Source: Streptomyces fulvoviolaceus
GTDB lineage: Bacteria; Actinomycetota; Actinomycetes; Streptomycetales; Streptomycetaceae
Direction: 5' to 3'
Length of the DNA stretch: 64,000 bases
Assembly (NCBI RefSeq): GCF_000718165.1
Contig: NZ_JOEY01000024.1
Location: 62,001-126,000, forward strand
Position numbers and translations under genes: made by a program. Shown here piece by piece: positions 17,568-26,887 of the stretch (its first letter is position 1; every line of letters starts with the position of its first letter). A model generated the notes under the pieces. That model ran no database searches. It saw nothing but the letters and a program-made list of their open reading frames with translations, and was not told the DNA's origin.

Positions 17568-18500
17568 TTACGCGGTCAGCGTTGCCAACAGTCGTTGCAA
17601 TGATCCACCCAAGCCCCAGTGTGCCGCCAGCTCCTCCAGCGCCGCCGGATCGCGTGGCGCCCGCGGCAACGCCGTGTCGACCTTCGGCAGCGGGACGTCG
17701 CCGGCGACCCGGACGACCTTCGGCGCGACCGCGACGTACGGCCGCGACTCGTCCAGCCGCTTGCGCTGTGACGGCGTGAGCTTCGCCTTCGGATCGTCGA
17801 CCGCGGCCATGATCCCGGCCAGGTCGCCGAACTCGGTGAGCAGCTTGGCGGCCGTCTTCTCGCCGATCCCGGGCACCCCCGGCAGACCGTCGCTCGGGTC
17901 GCCGCGCAGCAGCGCCAGATCCATGTACCCGCGGCCGTCGACGCCGTACTTCTCCCGCAGCCACGCCTCGTCGGTGAGCTGCAGCGTGCCGACGCCCTTG
18001 AGCGGGTACAGCACGCGCACCCCGCGCGCGTCGTCCACCAGCTGGTACAGGTCCCGGTCGCCGGTGACGATGTCGACCGGTCCCGACGCCTGCCCGGTGA
18101 ACGTGCCGATCACGTCGTCCGCCTCGTACCCGGCGACCCCCACACGCGCGATGCCGAGCGCGTCGAGGACGGCCTCGATGACCGGCACCTGCGGCGAGAG
18201 CGTGTCCGGCACCTCCTCCTCGTCCGGCCCGACTTCACGCTCCTCGGCGACGCGGTGCGCCTTGTAGGAGGGGATCAGGTCGACCCGCCACTGCGGGCGC
18301 CAGTCGGCGTCCATGCAGGCCACCAGCTCATCGGGGCGGTGGTCCTTGACCAGGCGGTCGATGAACTCCAGCAGCCCGCGCACGGCGTTCACCGGCGTAC
18401 CGTCCGGGGCCTTCACGGACTCCGGTACGCCGAAGTAGGCGCGGAAGTAGAGCGAGGCGGTGTCGAGGAGCATCAGTCGTCCGGTCACGCCACGCATCAT
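17568..18500 (-). CDS. 5'-3' exonuclease / flap-endonuclease family protein
   Basis: About 310 residues, resembling the stand-alone 5'-nuclease domain of DNA polymerase I. Motifs seen are LMLLDTASLYFRAYF, CMDADWRPQWRVDLIPSYKAHR, YEADDVIGTF, VTGDRDLYQLVDD and the helix-3-turn-helix GVPGIGEKTAAKLL. These hold the acidic metal-binding residues. It should remove RNA primers or flaps in replication and repair. The start is uncertain: tandem ATGs at 18500 and 18497, GTG at 18488 or 18518; none has a good ribosome-binding site. Confidence 0.88.
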   Translation of the reverse strand: MMRGVTGRLMLLDTASLYFRAYFGVPESVKAPDGTPVNAVRGLLEFIDRLVKDHRPDELVACMDADWRPQWRVDLIPSYKAHRVAEEREVGPDEEEVPDTLSPQVPVIEAVLDALGIARVGVAGYEADDVIGTFTGQASGPVDIVTGDRDLYQLVDDARGVRVLYPLKGVGTLQLTDEAWLREKYGVDGRGYMDLALLRGDPSDGLPGVPGIGEKTAAKLLTEFGDLAGIMAAVDDPKAKLTPSQRKRLDESRPYVAVAPKVVRVAGDVPLPKVDTALPRAPRDPAALEELAAHWGLGGSLQRLLATLTA

Positions 18501-18692
18501 GCCGCACGTCACGGACACAGGTCGCCGCCGCTAACTCGATCGGCCGGGGGTAAACGTCCTGTGAACTGGACCACCTGTGCGTTTGGCCGAAACGTGACCG
18601 GGCAGGCGCCGCCACGGAGCGATGCAGGTTGCACATTCAACGGGTTGGCGGCCCTTCGTCTCCCCAACCGGCCGCAGAGACGAGAGGTACGC

Positions 18693-19781
18693 GTGTCATC
18701 AAGGCTTGAGGCAGAACACCTTTACAAGGTGTTCGGAAGACGACCGGACAACGCTGTCGAACGGCTCCGAGAGGGAGCCGACCGTGAGGAACTGCGCTCC
18801 GACGGCACCACCGCCGCCGTGATCGACGCCTCCTTCACCGTGGAACCGGGCGAGATCTTCGTCGTCATGGGCCTGTCCGGATCCGGAAAGTCGACGCTGC
18901 TGCGCATGCTGAACGGCCTTCTGGAGCCGACCGCGGGGCACGTCCGCTTCGAGGACCAGGACCTCACCGCGCTCAGCGCCGGCGAACTGCGCGAGGTCCG
19001 GGCGAAGAAGATCAGCATGGTCTTCCAGCACTTCGCGCTCTTCCCGCACCGCAGTGTCGTGGAGAACGCCGCCTACGGCCTGGCCGTCCAGGGCGTGCCC
19101 CGCCGCGAGCGGGAGGAGCGCGCCGTCGAGGCACTCGGCCTGTGCGGCCTGGCCGGCTGGGAGAAGTCCTGGCCCGACGAACTGTCCGGCGGCATGCAGC
19201 AGCGCGTGGGCCTCGCCCGCGCCCTCGCCACCAACGCCGACCTGCTCCTCATGGACGAGTCCTTCAGCGCGCTCGACCCGCTGATCCGGCGTGACATGCA
19301 GGACCAGCTCCTCCAGCTCCAGAAGACGCTGAAGAAGACGATCGTCTTCATCACCCACGACCTGAACGAGGCCATGCGCCTGGGCGACCGCATCGCCGTC
19401 ATGCGCGACGGCCGTATCGTCCAGATCGGCACCGCTGAGGACATCCTCATCCGGCCCGCCGACGACTACGTGGCCTCCTTCACCCAGGACGTCGACCGCT
19501 CCCGCGTGCTGACCGCCTCCGCCGTCATGGACACGGACGTCCGCGGCGACGAGATCAGCTGCGGCTGCGAGACCGCGACGCCGGACACGCCGTTCGGTGA
19601 ACTCTGCGCGATCAGCGCCCGGTTGACGCACCCCGTGGCAGTCGTCGACGCGCAACGGAAACTCGTCGGCCGCGTACCCAGACAACGCCTCATCGGCTTC
19701 CTCGGCGACGAACAGGGTGCCCCGGCTGCCTGCGACTCCCCCCGGGACAAGGGCGGCGACAAGGCGGTGACCCGTGCCTAG
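18693..19781 (+). CDS. Glycine betaine/proline-type ABC transporter ATPase, OpuAA-like
   Basis: A 362-residue ATPase beginning VSSRLEAEHLYKVFGRRP at a GTG with GAGAGG upstream. Walker A is GLSGSGKST, the signature LSGGMQQRVGLARAL, Walker B LLLMDESFSALDP. The insertion between the first strand and Walker A and the MVFQHFALFPHRSVVENA Q-loop are ProV/OpuAA features. The C-terminal 85 residues resemble one and a half CBS motifs, which in OpuA sense ionic strength, although they look short. It overlaps the permease gene by 8 bases. Confidence 0.92.
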   Translation: MSSRLEAEHLYKVFGRRPDNAVERLREGADREELRSDGTTAAVIDASFTVEPGEIFVVMGLSGSGKSTLLRMLNGLLEPTAGHVRFEDQDLTALSAGELREVRAKKISMVFQHFALFPHRSVVENAAYGLAVQGVPRREREERAVEALGLCGLAGWEKSWPDELSGGMQQRVGLARALATNADLLLMDESFSALDPLIRRDMQDQLLQLQKTLKKTIVFITHDLNEAMRLGDRIAVMRDGRIVQIGTAEDILIRPADDYVASFTQDVDRSRVLTASAVMDTDVRGDEISCGCETATPDTPFGELCAISARLTHPVAVVDAQRKLVGRVPRQRLIGFLGDEQGAPAACDSPRDKGGDKAVTRA

Positions 19782-22389
19782 GATTCCGCTCGGCGACTGG
19801 GTCAACGACACCGTCGACTGGTTGCTCAACCACGTGTCGTGGCTCTTCGACTTCTTCAAGACCGTCTTCACCGGCACCTACGACGGCATCGACGCCGTCC
19901 TCCAGGCGCCCGAACCCCTGATCCTCGCGGGCATCTTCGCCGTGTTCGCCTTCTGGCTGCGCGGCACCGCGGCCGGTCTCCTCACCTTCGTGGGATTCGC
20001 CTTCATCGACTCCCTCGAACTGTGGGACGACGCGATGGTGACCCTCTCGCTCGTCCTCGTCGCCACGATCATCGCCCTGGTGATCTCCGTGCCGGTGGGC
20101 ATCTGGGCGGCACGCTCCGACCGGGTCAGCGGACTCGTCCGGCCCGTGCTGGACTTCATGCAGACGCTGCCCGCGATGGTCTACCTCATCCCGGCGATCC
20201 TGTTCTTCGGCTCCGGCGCCTCCGCGGGCATCGTCGCCACCCTGATCTTCGCGCTGCCTCCCGGTGTGCGTATGACCGAGCTGGGCATCCGGCAGGTCGA
20301 CAAGGAACTGGTCGAGGCCGCCGACGCGTTCGGCACCACACCGCGCGACACCCTGCTGCGCGTCCAGCTCCCGCTCGCGCTGCCCACCGTCATGGCCGGC
20401 GTGAACCAGGTCATCATGCTCGGCCTGTCCATGGCCGCGATCGCCGGCATGGTCGGCACCGGCGGCCTCGGCGGCCGCGTCAACGAGGCCATCGGCCAGC
20501 TCAACGTGGGTCTCGGCTCCGAGGCCGGTGTCGCCATCGTGATCCTCGCGATCTACCTGGACCGCATGACCAACGCCCTGGGCACCCAGGTCTCCCCGCT
20601 GGGCCGCCGCGCCGCCGCCAAGGCGCGTGCCGTCCAGGGCGGCCTGAAGATCTGGTCCTACCGGCCCCGCGCGCAGGTCGCCGTGGTCGGCGTCGTGATC
20701 CTCGCCCTCCTGGGCGGCGGCATGGGCATCTTCGGCGGCAACTCGAACGATGCCACCCCGGTGGTCGACAGCAAGGACGTCGGCCAGGGCAAGAAGGTCA
20801 CCATCGGCTACATCCCCTGGGACGAGGGCGTCGCCTCCACCTTCCTCTGGAAGGAGATCCTGGAGGAGCGCGGCTACCAGGTGGACGCCAAGCAGTTCGA
20901 CGCCGGACCGCTCTACACCTCCCTCGCCTCGGGCAGCGTCGACTTCCAGACCGACGCCTGGCTGCCGACGACCCACGAGCAGTACTGGAAGACGTACGGC
21001 AGCAAGCTCGACGACCTCGGGGCCTGGTACGGCGAGACCTCCCTGGAGCTGAGCGTCCCCTCGTACATGAAGGGCATCGACTCCCTGGAGGACCTCAAGG
21101 GCAAGGCCGCCACCTTCGGCGGGAAGATCACCGGCATCGAGTCCAGCGCCGGAATGATGAGCCTGCTCAAGACCAAGGTCCTCAAGGAGTACGGCCTCGA
21201 CAAGGAGTACAAGGTCGTCGACAGCTCCACGCCCGCGATGCTGGCCGAGCTGAAGCGCGCGTACGCCAAGAAGGAGCCGATCGTCGTCACGCTCTGGTCG
21301 CCGCACTGGGCGTACAGCGACTACAGCCTGAAGAAGCTGAAGGACCCGAAGGGCGCCTGGGGCAAGGGCGACGGCGTGCACACGGTGGCCCGCAAGGGCT
21401 TCGCGGGCGAGAACCCGACCGTCGCCAAGTGGCTGAAGAACTTCACGATGAGCGAGAAGCAGCTCACCGGCCTGGAAGCCGAGATCAACAAGGCGGGCAA
21501 GGGCAAGCAGCAGGACGCCGTCCGCGCGTGGCTCAAGGCCAACCCGGGCGTCGTCGACAAGCTGGCACCGGTGGCGGACACCTCCACCCCCGCCGAGGCC
21601 AAGCGGACCATCGACGTGGCCTGGTTCCCCTGGGACGAGGACATCGCCGTCACCTACCTCTGGAAGAACGTCCTGGAGCGGCGCGGCTACAAGCTGAACC
21701 TCAAGCAGATGGACGTCGGCCCGGTCTACACCGGCCTCGCGTCGGGCGACCTCGATCTCAACTTCGACGCCTGGCTGCCGTACGCCCAGCAGAACTACTG
21801 GGAAAAGAGCAAGGACAAACTCGCCGACCTGGGTACCTGGTACGAACCGACCTCACTCGAGGTCGCGGTGCCCTCCTACGTCAAGAACGTGAAGTCCTAC
21901 GAGGACCTCAAGGGCAAGGCCGACCTCTTCGACGGGAAGATCATCGGCATCGAACCGGGCACCGGCGAGATGAACCTGCTCAAGACGAAGGTGTTGCCCG
22001 GCTACGGCCTGGACAAGGAGTACGAGGTCGTCGACGGCTCCACACCGGCGATGCTGGCCCAGCTGAAGCGCGCGTACGCCAAGAAGGAGCCCGTCGCCGT
22101 CGTCCTCTGGTCCCCGCACTGGGCGTACAGCCAGTACGACCTGACCAAGTTGACGGACTCCAAGAAGCTCTTCGGCGAGGGCAACACGATCCGCACCATC
22201 TCGAACGAGAAGTTCCCCGAGCAGTACCCGCAGCTCACCAAGTGGATCAAGAACTTCAAGATGAGCGAGTCCGAGCTCGGCAGCCTGGAGGCCGAGATCA
22301 ACAAGCTCGGCCAGGGCCACGAGGAGGAAGCGGTCGCCGCGTGGCTGAAGGAGCACCCGGACATGGTCGACCGGATGACCCCGCAGTAG
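19774..22389 (+). CDS. Osmoprotectant ABC permease fused to two tandem binding domains
   Basis: An 871-residue fusion. Residues 1 to about 320 are an OpuAB-type permease with the GVNQVIMLGLSMAAIAGMVGTGGLG coupling region, closed by a final membrane span (about 295-315). Two consecutive OpuAC-type binding domains follow, about 340-600 (starts TIGYIPWDEG) and about 608-871 (starts DVAWFPWDED). Both keep the WSPHWAYS motif and repeated Trp residues that form an aromatic cage for quaternary amines. Lactococcal OpuA has one such domain per permease; here there are two in tandem. The GTG start overlaps the ATPase stop. Expected role: uptake of glycine betaine, proline betaine or similar under osmotic stress. 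Confidence 0.92.
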   Translation: MPRIPLGDWVNDTVDWLLNHVSWLFDFFKTVFTGTYDGIDAVLQAPEPLILAGIFAVFAFWLRGTAAGLLTFVGFAFIDSLELWDDAMVTLSLVLVATIIALVISVPVGIWAARSDRVSGLVRPVLDFMQTLPAMVYLIPAILFFGSGASAGIVATLIFALPPGVRMTELGIRQVDKELVEAADAFGTTPRDTLLRVQLPLALPTVMAGVNQVIMLGLSMAAIAGMVGTGGLGGRVNEAIGQLNVGLGSEAGVAIVILAIYLDRMTNALGTQVSPLGRRAAAKARAVQGGLKIWSYRPRAQVAVVGVVILALLGGGMGIFGGNSNDATPVVDSKDVGQGKKVTIGYIPWDEGVASTFLWKEILEERGYQVDAKQFDAGPLYTSLASGSVDFQTDAWLPTTHEQYWKTYGSKLDDLGAWYGETSLELSVPSYMKGIDSLEDLKGKAATFGGKITGIESSAGMMSLLKTKVLKEYGLDKEYKVVDSSTPAMLAELKRAYAKKEPIVVTLWSPHWAYSDYSLKKLKDPKGAWGKGDGVHTVARKGFAGENPTVAKWLKNFTMSEKQLTGLEAEINKAGKGKQQDAVRAWLKANPGVVDKLAPVADTSTPAEAKRTIDVAWFPWDEDIAVTYLWKNVLERRGYKLNLKQMDVGPVYTGLASGDLDLNFDAWLPYAQQNYWEKSKDKLADLGTWYEPTSLEVAVPSYVKNVKSYEDLKGKADLFDGKIIGIEPGTGEMNLLKTKVLPGYGLDKEYEVVDGSTPAMLAQLKRAYAKKEPVAVVLWSPHWAYSQYDLTKLTDSKKLFGEGNTIRTISNEKFPEQYPQLTKWIKNFKMSESELGSLEAEINKLGQGHEEEAVAAWLKEHPDMVDRMTPQ

Positions 22390-22404
22390 CCGTCGTACCG
22401 AGCC

Positions 22405-22465
22405 GCCCGAGGGGCGGGTCTCCCCACGCGTCCTGACAGCGTGTGGTGGGGCCCGCCCCTCGGGC
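22405..22465 (+). terminator. Strong stem-loop terminator after the osmoprotectant operon
   Basis: Fourteen-base perfect arms GCCCGAGGGGCGGG and CCCGCCCCTCGGGC, with inner pairing CCCCAC/GTGGGG, 16 bases after the permease stop. Confidence 0.8.
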
Positions 22466-22807
22466 CGTGTCGGGGGCTTTCGCCCACGAAAAGGATCCGG
22501 CCAACCACATAGCGCTACGCCACCGCCCGAACTTCGATGCCCGTGGGGAGAGTTCGGCGGTAGCGGGTGGATGTAAGGGTGCTATCCCGCCATCGGAGGG
22601 CGATCCGGGTCGTCGCCCGGCGCTTTCGGGGTTTGATTCACTGGCGAGAAGTGTGAGGTCCGATCGCATGCAGTGTGACATCGATGTGACGGGCGCATGA
22701 AACGGTTTGCCGAACATGCGTAGGGTGCAGACAACTCATCAGGAGCAGTGCGCGCGAACCGTGGCGCGAAGGCAGCGGACCGACGAGCGAAGGAGGGAGC
22801 CGGAGCT
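22466..22807. other. Intergenic region upstream of the XRE-cupin regulator
   Basis: About 340 bases without a convincing gene. It carries the palindrome noted separately at 22678-22687 and a possible -10 element TAGGGT at 22721-22726, with AAGGAGGG shortly before the regulator start. Confidence 0.5.
22678..22687. promoter_or_regulatory. Palindrome ACATCGATGT upstream of the XRE-cupin regulator
   Basis: A perfect 10-base palindrome embedded in GTG-ACATCGATGT-GAC, about 120 bases before the regulator start and upstream of the likely -10. It is a candidate autoregulatory operator, supported only by symmetry and position. Confidence 0.4.
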
Positions 22808-23377
22808 ATGGGCGACCACAAAGAACAGCCACTTCGGGTGGGCGCGGCCGTACGCCGCCGGCGTCGGGCACTGGAGCTCACCCTCGCCGTCGTGGCCGAA
22901 CGCAGCGGCCTGTCGGTCCCCTTCCTGAGCCAGATCGAGAACGAACGGGCCCGGCCCAGCCGGAGCTCCCTCGAGAAGGTCGCCGACGCCCTGCGCACCA
23001 CCGCCGTCGAACTCCTCGCCGCCGCCGACCCGGCGTGCAGCGTCGACGTCGTCCGCGCGGAGGGCGCCGAGACGGGGTACACCCCCCAGGTGCGCTCCCT
23101 GGTGCGCGGTCACCACCAGATGCACGCCTCGGAGTTCACCGGCGACCACGACGCGGGCCGCGAATTCCAGCACCGCAACGACCAGTTGATGTACGTCGCC
23201 GACGGCGCGGTGGAGATCGAGGCCGAGGGCCGTGCCTACCGCCTCGGCCGCGGCGACACCCTGTACCTCACCGGTGGCGTGCGCCACCGCTGGCGGGCGA
23301 CCGTGGCGGACACCCGCGTGGTCGTCGTCGCGGTGGCCGAGCACATCGAGGCGGTCCAGGACCGGCTTCGCCGGTGA
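22808..23377 (+). CDS. XRE-family regulator with C-terminal cupin
   Basis: A 189-residue regulator. The helix-turn-helix (about residues 10-65; ALELTLAVVAERSGLSVPFLSQIENERARPS) precedes a small-molecule cupin (FQHRNDQLMYVADGAVEIEAEGRAYRLGRGDTLYLTGGVRHRWRA). This architecture is common in regulators of amine, amino acid and phosphonate metabolism. The ATG at 22808 is chosen for its AAGGAGGG Shine-Dalgarno. The downstream gene starts 4 bases after the stop, so the two are co-transcribed. Confidence 0.9.
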   Translation: MGDHKEQPLRVGAAVRRRRRALELTLAVVAERSGLSVPFLSQIENERARPSRSSLEKVADALRTTAVELLAAADPACSVDVVRAEGAETGYTPQVRSLVRGHHQMHASEFTGDHDAGREFQHRNDQLMYVADGAVEIEAEGRAYRLGRGDTLYLTGGVRHRWRATVADTRVVVVAVAEHIEAVQDRLRR

Positions 23378-23381
23378 GCCG

Positions 23382-24101
23382 GTGAGGGTCGTCTCACTGG
23401 TCCCGTCCCTGACGGAGGCGGTGGCCGTGACGCTCCCCGGCGTCCTGGTCGGCGTCACGGACTGGTGCACCCACCCGGCCGGCCTCGACGTGACCCGCGT
23501 CGGCGGCACCAAGAACCCGAAGACCGACCCGATCCTCGCGCTCGCCCCCGACCTGGTGATCGCCAACGAGGAGGAGAACCGCGAACCCGACCTCGCCGTG
23601 CTGCGAGAGGCGGGCGTCGAGGTGCTCGTGACCGAGGTGCGGGACGTCCCGCAGGCCTTCCGGGAACTGGCGCGGGTGCTCGCGGCCTGCGGGGCGGCGG
23701 TACGGCCGCGCTGGCTGGACGAGGCGGAGGAGGCCTGGTCGGCCCTCCCGCCGCCGGAGCGCCGTACGACGGCGGTCGTACCCGTCTGGCGGCGGCCGTG
23801 GATGGTGCTGGGCAGGGACACGTTCGCGGGAGACGTGCTGTCCCGACTCGGGGTGGACCACCTGTACGCGACCCACGCGGAGCGCTACCCGCGCGTCCCG
23901 ATCGAGGAGCTGCGGGCGACGGCACCGGACCTCGTCGTCCTCCCCGACGAGCCGTACCGCTTCACGCCCGGGGACGGCCCGGAGGCCTTCCCGGGCCTGC
24001 CCTGCGCGCTGGTCAGCGGACGGCACCTGACGTGGTACGGACCGTCGCTGGCCGAAGCACCACGGGTACTGGGCGAGGCCCTGCGAGCAGCACGCCGCTG
24101 A
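23382..24101 (+). CDS. BtuF/TroA-like helical-backbone metal receptor, apparently cytosolic
   Basis: A 239-residue protein starting at GTG (VRVVSLVPSLTEAVAVTLPG). It has the two-lobed BtuF-like fold: VVSLVPSLTE at the start, LALAPDLVIANEEENREPD, then the backbone helix and LRATAPDLVVLPDEPYRF. Periplasmic cobalamin- or haem-binding relatives carry a signal peptide or lipobox; none is visible here. It is translationally close to the XRE-cupin gene. Its last 89 bases overlap the convergent TDT transporter gene. Function unknown. Confidence 0.8.
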   Translation: MRVVSLVPSLTEAVAVTLPGVLVGVTDWCTHPAGLDVTRVGGTKNPKTDPILALAPDLVIANEEENREPDLAVLREAGVEVLVTEVRDVPQAFRELARVLAACGAAVRPRWLDEAEEAWSALPPPERRTTAVVPVWRRPWMVLGRDTFAGDVLSRLGVDHLYATHAERYPRVPIEELRATAPDLVVLPDEPYRFTPGDGPEAFPGLPCALVSGRHLTWYGPSLAEAPRVLGEALRAARR

Positions 24102-25137
24102 GGACACCGCGCGTGGTGTGCACCGCGGCCGTGCCCCAGGCGGCCACGAGGACGACGTACAGGCCGACCGCGAGCCAGTCGTAGACGACGAGCCCGGTGT
24201 GCCGGGCCAGCGCCTCGGCCCCCGTGACGCAGGTACCCACGGGGAAGGTGAACGCCCACCAGGTCATCGCGAACCCCATCCCGTTCCGCCGCGCCCGCAC
24301 GACATGGGCGGTGGCGAGAGCGAGCCACAGCAGCGCGAACCCCATGACGGGCACACCGTAGAGGACGGCGAACACGGCGAAGCCCTGGCTGTAGGGAGCG
24401 GGCACGACTCCGGGCGCCACGTCCGCGAACTTGCCGACCGCGGTGGTGGACTGGCCCAGCGGACCGAGGACCAGGAACAGGGTCGGGGTGAGGGCGAGGG
24501 GGAGCGGTCCACCGGCGAGGATCCGGGTGAAGACCATCGGCAGCATGATCAGAGTCGCGAGGAGACTGAGCCCGAACATCGCGAAACAGGCGAGCAGGAG
24601 GGTCTCCTGAGCCTGTCCTTCCGGCAGGTGCGGCACGAGGAGCGGCCCGAGCGCCGCGGACACCATGGGTGCGACGACGGGCAGCAGCCACACGGGCGTG
24701 GCCTGCTCCGGCGCGACCCGATGGCGTACGGCCATGAGGTACGGCACGGCGACGGCGGCCGCGAGCCCGACGACCGTACCGGCGGTGAACAGGACGAAGT
24801 CGAGAGCGACGGCCGCCTGCATGCCGATCCAGTCCCGGCCGACCGTGAGGACGCCGCCGCCGACGGCGAGCAGGGCCATGGAGAGGCAGCCGTAGAAGGG
24901 GGCCACGGCCGGGTCGAGGAGGTGGGCGCGGGCCTGGTCGCCGTGGTGCATCCAGTGCAGGGCCCGGGCGCAGAGGAGTGTGACGAGGAGGACGAACGAG
25001 AGGGCCCAGACACCGACGAGGACGGTGCGCAGGCCGGGGACGTGCACGGGGAGGGTGGCTCCCGCGGTGGCGACGATGGCGGTGCCCATGACAGAGGCGT
25101 ACCAGTTGGGTCCGAGGTGACGGACGGTGGTGACCAT
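24013..25137 (-). CDS. TDT-family transporter (TehA/Mae1/SLAC1-like)
   Basis: A 374-residue membrane protein with about ten hydrophobic segments, beginning MVTTVRHLGPNWYASVMGTAIVATAGATLP. The PNWYASVMGT opening and the GMGFAMTWWAFTFPVGTCVTG segment are characteristic of the tellurite-resistance/dicarboxylate (TDT) family, which includes anion channels and C4-dicarboxylate or sulfite exporters. Divergent from a LysR regulator that probably controls it. Substrate not predictable. The 3' end overlaps the convergent BtuF-like gene by 89 bases. Confidence 0.88.
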   Translation of the reverse strand: MVTTVRHLGPNWYASVMGTAIVATAGATLPVHVPGLRTVLVGVWALSFVLLVTLLCARALHWMHHGDQARAHLLDPAVAPFYGCLSMALLAVGGGVLTVGRDWIGMQAAVALDFVLFTAGTVVGLAAAVAVPYLMAVRHRVAPEQATPVWLLPVVAPMVSAALGPLLVPHLPEGQAQETLLLACFAMFGLSLLATLIMLPMVFTRILAGGPLPLALTPTLFLVLGPLGQSTTAVGKFADVAPGVVPAPYSQGFAVFAVLYGVPVMGFALLWLALATAHVVRARRNGMGFAMTWWAFTFPVGTCVTGAEALARHTGLVVYDWLAVGLYVVLVAAWGTAAVHTTRGVLSGVLLAGPRPVPVVLRPATVRTTSGAVR

Positions 25138-25177
25138 GTGTCCACGGTCTCGCCGGGATACGTCCAGGACCAGGGAG

Positions 25178-25197
25178 TATGTCTCTATGAGGGCATA
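25178..25197. promoter_or_regulatory. LysR-type box between divergent genes
   Basis: A dyad TATG-N12-CATA in the 70-base gap between the TDT transporter and lysR genes. It fits the interrupted T-N11-A architecture of LysR sites and lies where it could control both promoters. Confidence 0.5.
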
Positions 25198-25207
25198 AGC
25201 TGAGGTT

Positions 25208-26149
25208 ATGAGCAGCGTGGAGGGGCAGGAGAACGGGCGGTCGGCGCCGTCGACGGGTGGCTCGATCGCGCACCGGGTGCCGGACCTCGGAGCGCTCGAA
25301 CTGCTGCTGGCGGTGGCGCGGCTCGGGAGTCTCGGCGGGGCGGCACGCGAGCTGGGCATCACCCAGCCGGCGGCCAGCAGCCGGGTCCGCTCCATGGAAC
25401 GACAGCTGGGCGTGGCACTGGTCGACCGCTCACCGCGCGGCTCCCGGCTGACGGACGCGGGCGCGCTGGTGACGGACTGGGCGCGCCGGATCGTCGAGGC
25501 GGCCGAGGCCTTCGACGCGGGTGCCCAAGCCCTGCGCGACCGCCGCGACTCCCGTCTCCGGGTGGCGGCGAGCATGACGATCGCGGAGTACCTGCTCCCG
25601 GGCTGGCTGTTGGCGCTGCGTGCGGCGCGTCCGGACACGGCGGTGTCACTGCTCGCGGGCAACTCGGCGGCGGTGGCGGAGCGACTGCTGGCTGGCGAGG
25701 CGGACCTTGGCTTCATAGAGGGCCTCACGATCCCGACGGGCCTCGACTCGGTGGTCATCGCCCACGACCACTTGATCGTGGTGACGGCCCCACGCCACCC
25801 CTGGGCCCGTCGCCGACGCCCTCTGGAGGCCGCGGAGTTGGCGGCGACCCCCCTGATCCTCCGCGAGGAGGGCTCAGGCACCCGCCAGGTCCTGGACACG
25901 GCACTGGGCGGCCTGGCCCGCCCGCTGATCGAACTGTCCTCCACCACGGCGGTGAAGGCGGCGGCGGTGAGCGGGGCGGGGCCGGCGGTCCTGAGCGAAC
26001 TGGCGGTGGGGGAGGAGCTGGCGATGCGTCGCTTGGTGAGCGTGCCGGTGGAGGGGGTGTCGTTGGCCCGGGACTTGCGCGCGGTATGGCCGACGGGACA
26101 TCGCCCGGTGGGGCCGGCGAGGGAACTGCTGTCGCTGACGCGAGGCTGA
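25208..26149 (+). CDS. LysR-family transcriptional regulator
   Basis: A 313-residue LysR protein. The N-terminal HTH covers about residues 27-85 (LGALELLLAVARLGSLGGAARELGITQPAASSRVRSMERQLG). The effector domain follows (LRVAASMTIAEYLLPGWL, then EADLGFIEGL). It is divergent from the TDT transporter, and the CysL/YwfK-like effector domain is compatible with control of an inorganic or organic anion transporter. Confidence 0.9.
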   Translation: MSSVEGQENGRSAPSTGGSIAHRVPDLGALELLLAVARLGSLGGAARELGITQPAASSRVRSMERQLGVALVDRSPRGSRLTDAGALVTDWARRIVEAAEAFDAGAQALRDRRDSRLRVAASMTIAEYLLPGWLLALRAARPDTAVSLLAGNSAAVAERLLAGEADLGFIEGLTIPTGLDSVVIAHDHLIVVTAPRHPWARRRRPLEAAELAATPLILREEGSGTRQVLDTALGGLARPLIELSSTTAVKAAAVSGAGPAVLSELAVGEELAMRRLVSVPVEGVSLARDLRAVWPTGHRPVGPARELLSLTRG

Positions 26150-26180
26150 GTTTCCTCGCCCCCGCCGCGAAAAACCCTGC

Positions 26181-26870
26181 TCAGCCGGCCGCGGCGGCCG
26201 ACACCAGCGCCTCCATCACCCGCAGATCCTCCCCCATCTCCGGATGCCACTGCACCCCCAACACCCAGTGCGTACCCGGGAGTTCGACGGCCTCCACCGT
26301 CCCGTCCGCCGCGTACGCCGAGGCGATCAGCCCCGAGCCGAGGCGGTCCACGGCCTGGTGGTGGAAGGTCGGTACCGAGGTCTCCTCCGGGACGGCGGCG
26401 GCGTACGACGTGCCCGGTACGGGCTTCACCGGGTGCCGGCCGAAGACGCCGGGCACCTCCGCATGGCCGGAGATGTGCTGAACGAGCGTGCCGCCCAGGG
26501 CGACGTTCAGCAGCTGCATGCCCCGGCAGATGCCCAGCAGCGGGACGCCGGCGGCAAGGGCAGCGTCGACCAGCGCCAGCTCCCACGCGTCCCGGGCCGG
26601 CGCGGGCGGCCCGGTGCGGGGGTCGCGCTCGGCGCCGTAGTGGACCGGCTCGACGTCCGGGCCGCCCGCGATCACCAGGCCGTCGAGCCGGGCCACGGCC
26701 GCCGCCGCGTACTCCGGGGCGTCCGGCGGGAGCATCGCGGCGAGGCCGCCGGCCCGCTGCACGAGCCGTGGATACCCGGCCGGCAGCAGCGCCGCCTCCA
26801 GCTCCCACACGCCCCAGCGCGCCCCGGCCTCGAGATACGTACTGACACCGATCAGCGGCCTGCCCGCCAT
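26181..26870 (-). CDS. Class I glutamine amidotransferase, gamma-glutamyl-amide hydrolase (PuuD-like)
   Basis: A 229-residue enzyme of the peptidase C26 / PuuD class. The nucleophile Cys115 lies in GICRGMQLLN and the catalytic His208-Pro-Glu210 in WHPEMG, with VIAGGPDVEPVHYG forming the oxyanion region. PuuD enzymes hydrolyse gamma-glutamyl amides made by a GlnA-like ligase, releasing glutamate. It lies next to the FadR-type regulator and the GlnA-like gene, and the motif at 26888-26909 matches the one before glnA, so it is probably the last step of the same pathway. Confidence 0.88.
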   Translation of the reverse strand: MAGRPLIGVSTYLEAGARWGVWELEAALLPAGYPRLVQRAGGLAAMLPPDAPEYAAAAVARLDGLVIAGGPDVEPVHYGAERDPRTGPPAPARDAWELALVDAALAAGVPLLGICRGMQLLNVALGGTLVQHISGHAEVPGVFGRHPVKPVPGTSYAAAVPEETSVPTFHHQAVDRLGSGLIASAYAADGTVEAVELPGTHWVLGVQWHPEMGEDLRVMEALVSAAAAG

Positions 26871-26887
26871 GCGCCCTCCCGTTCCAG

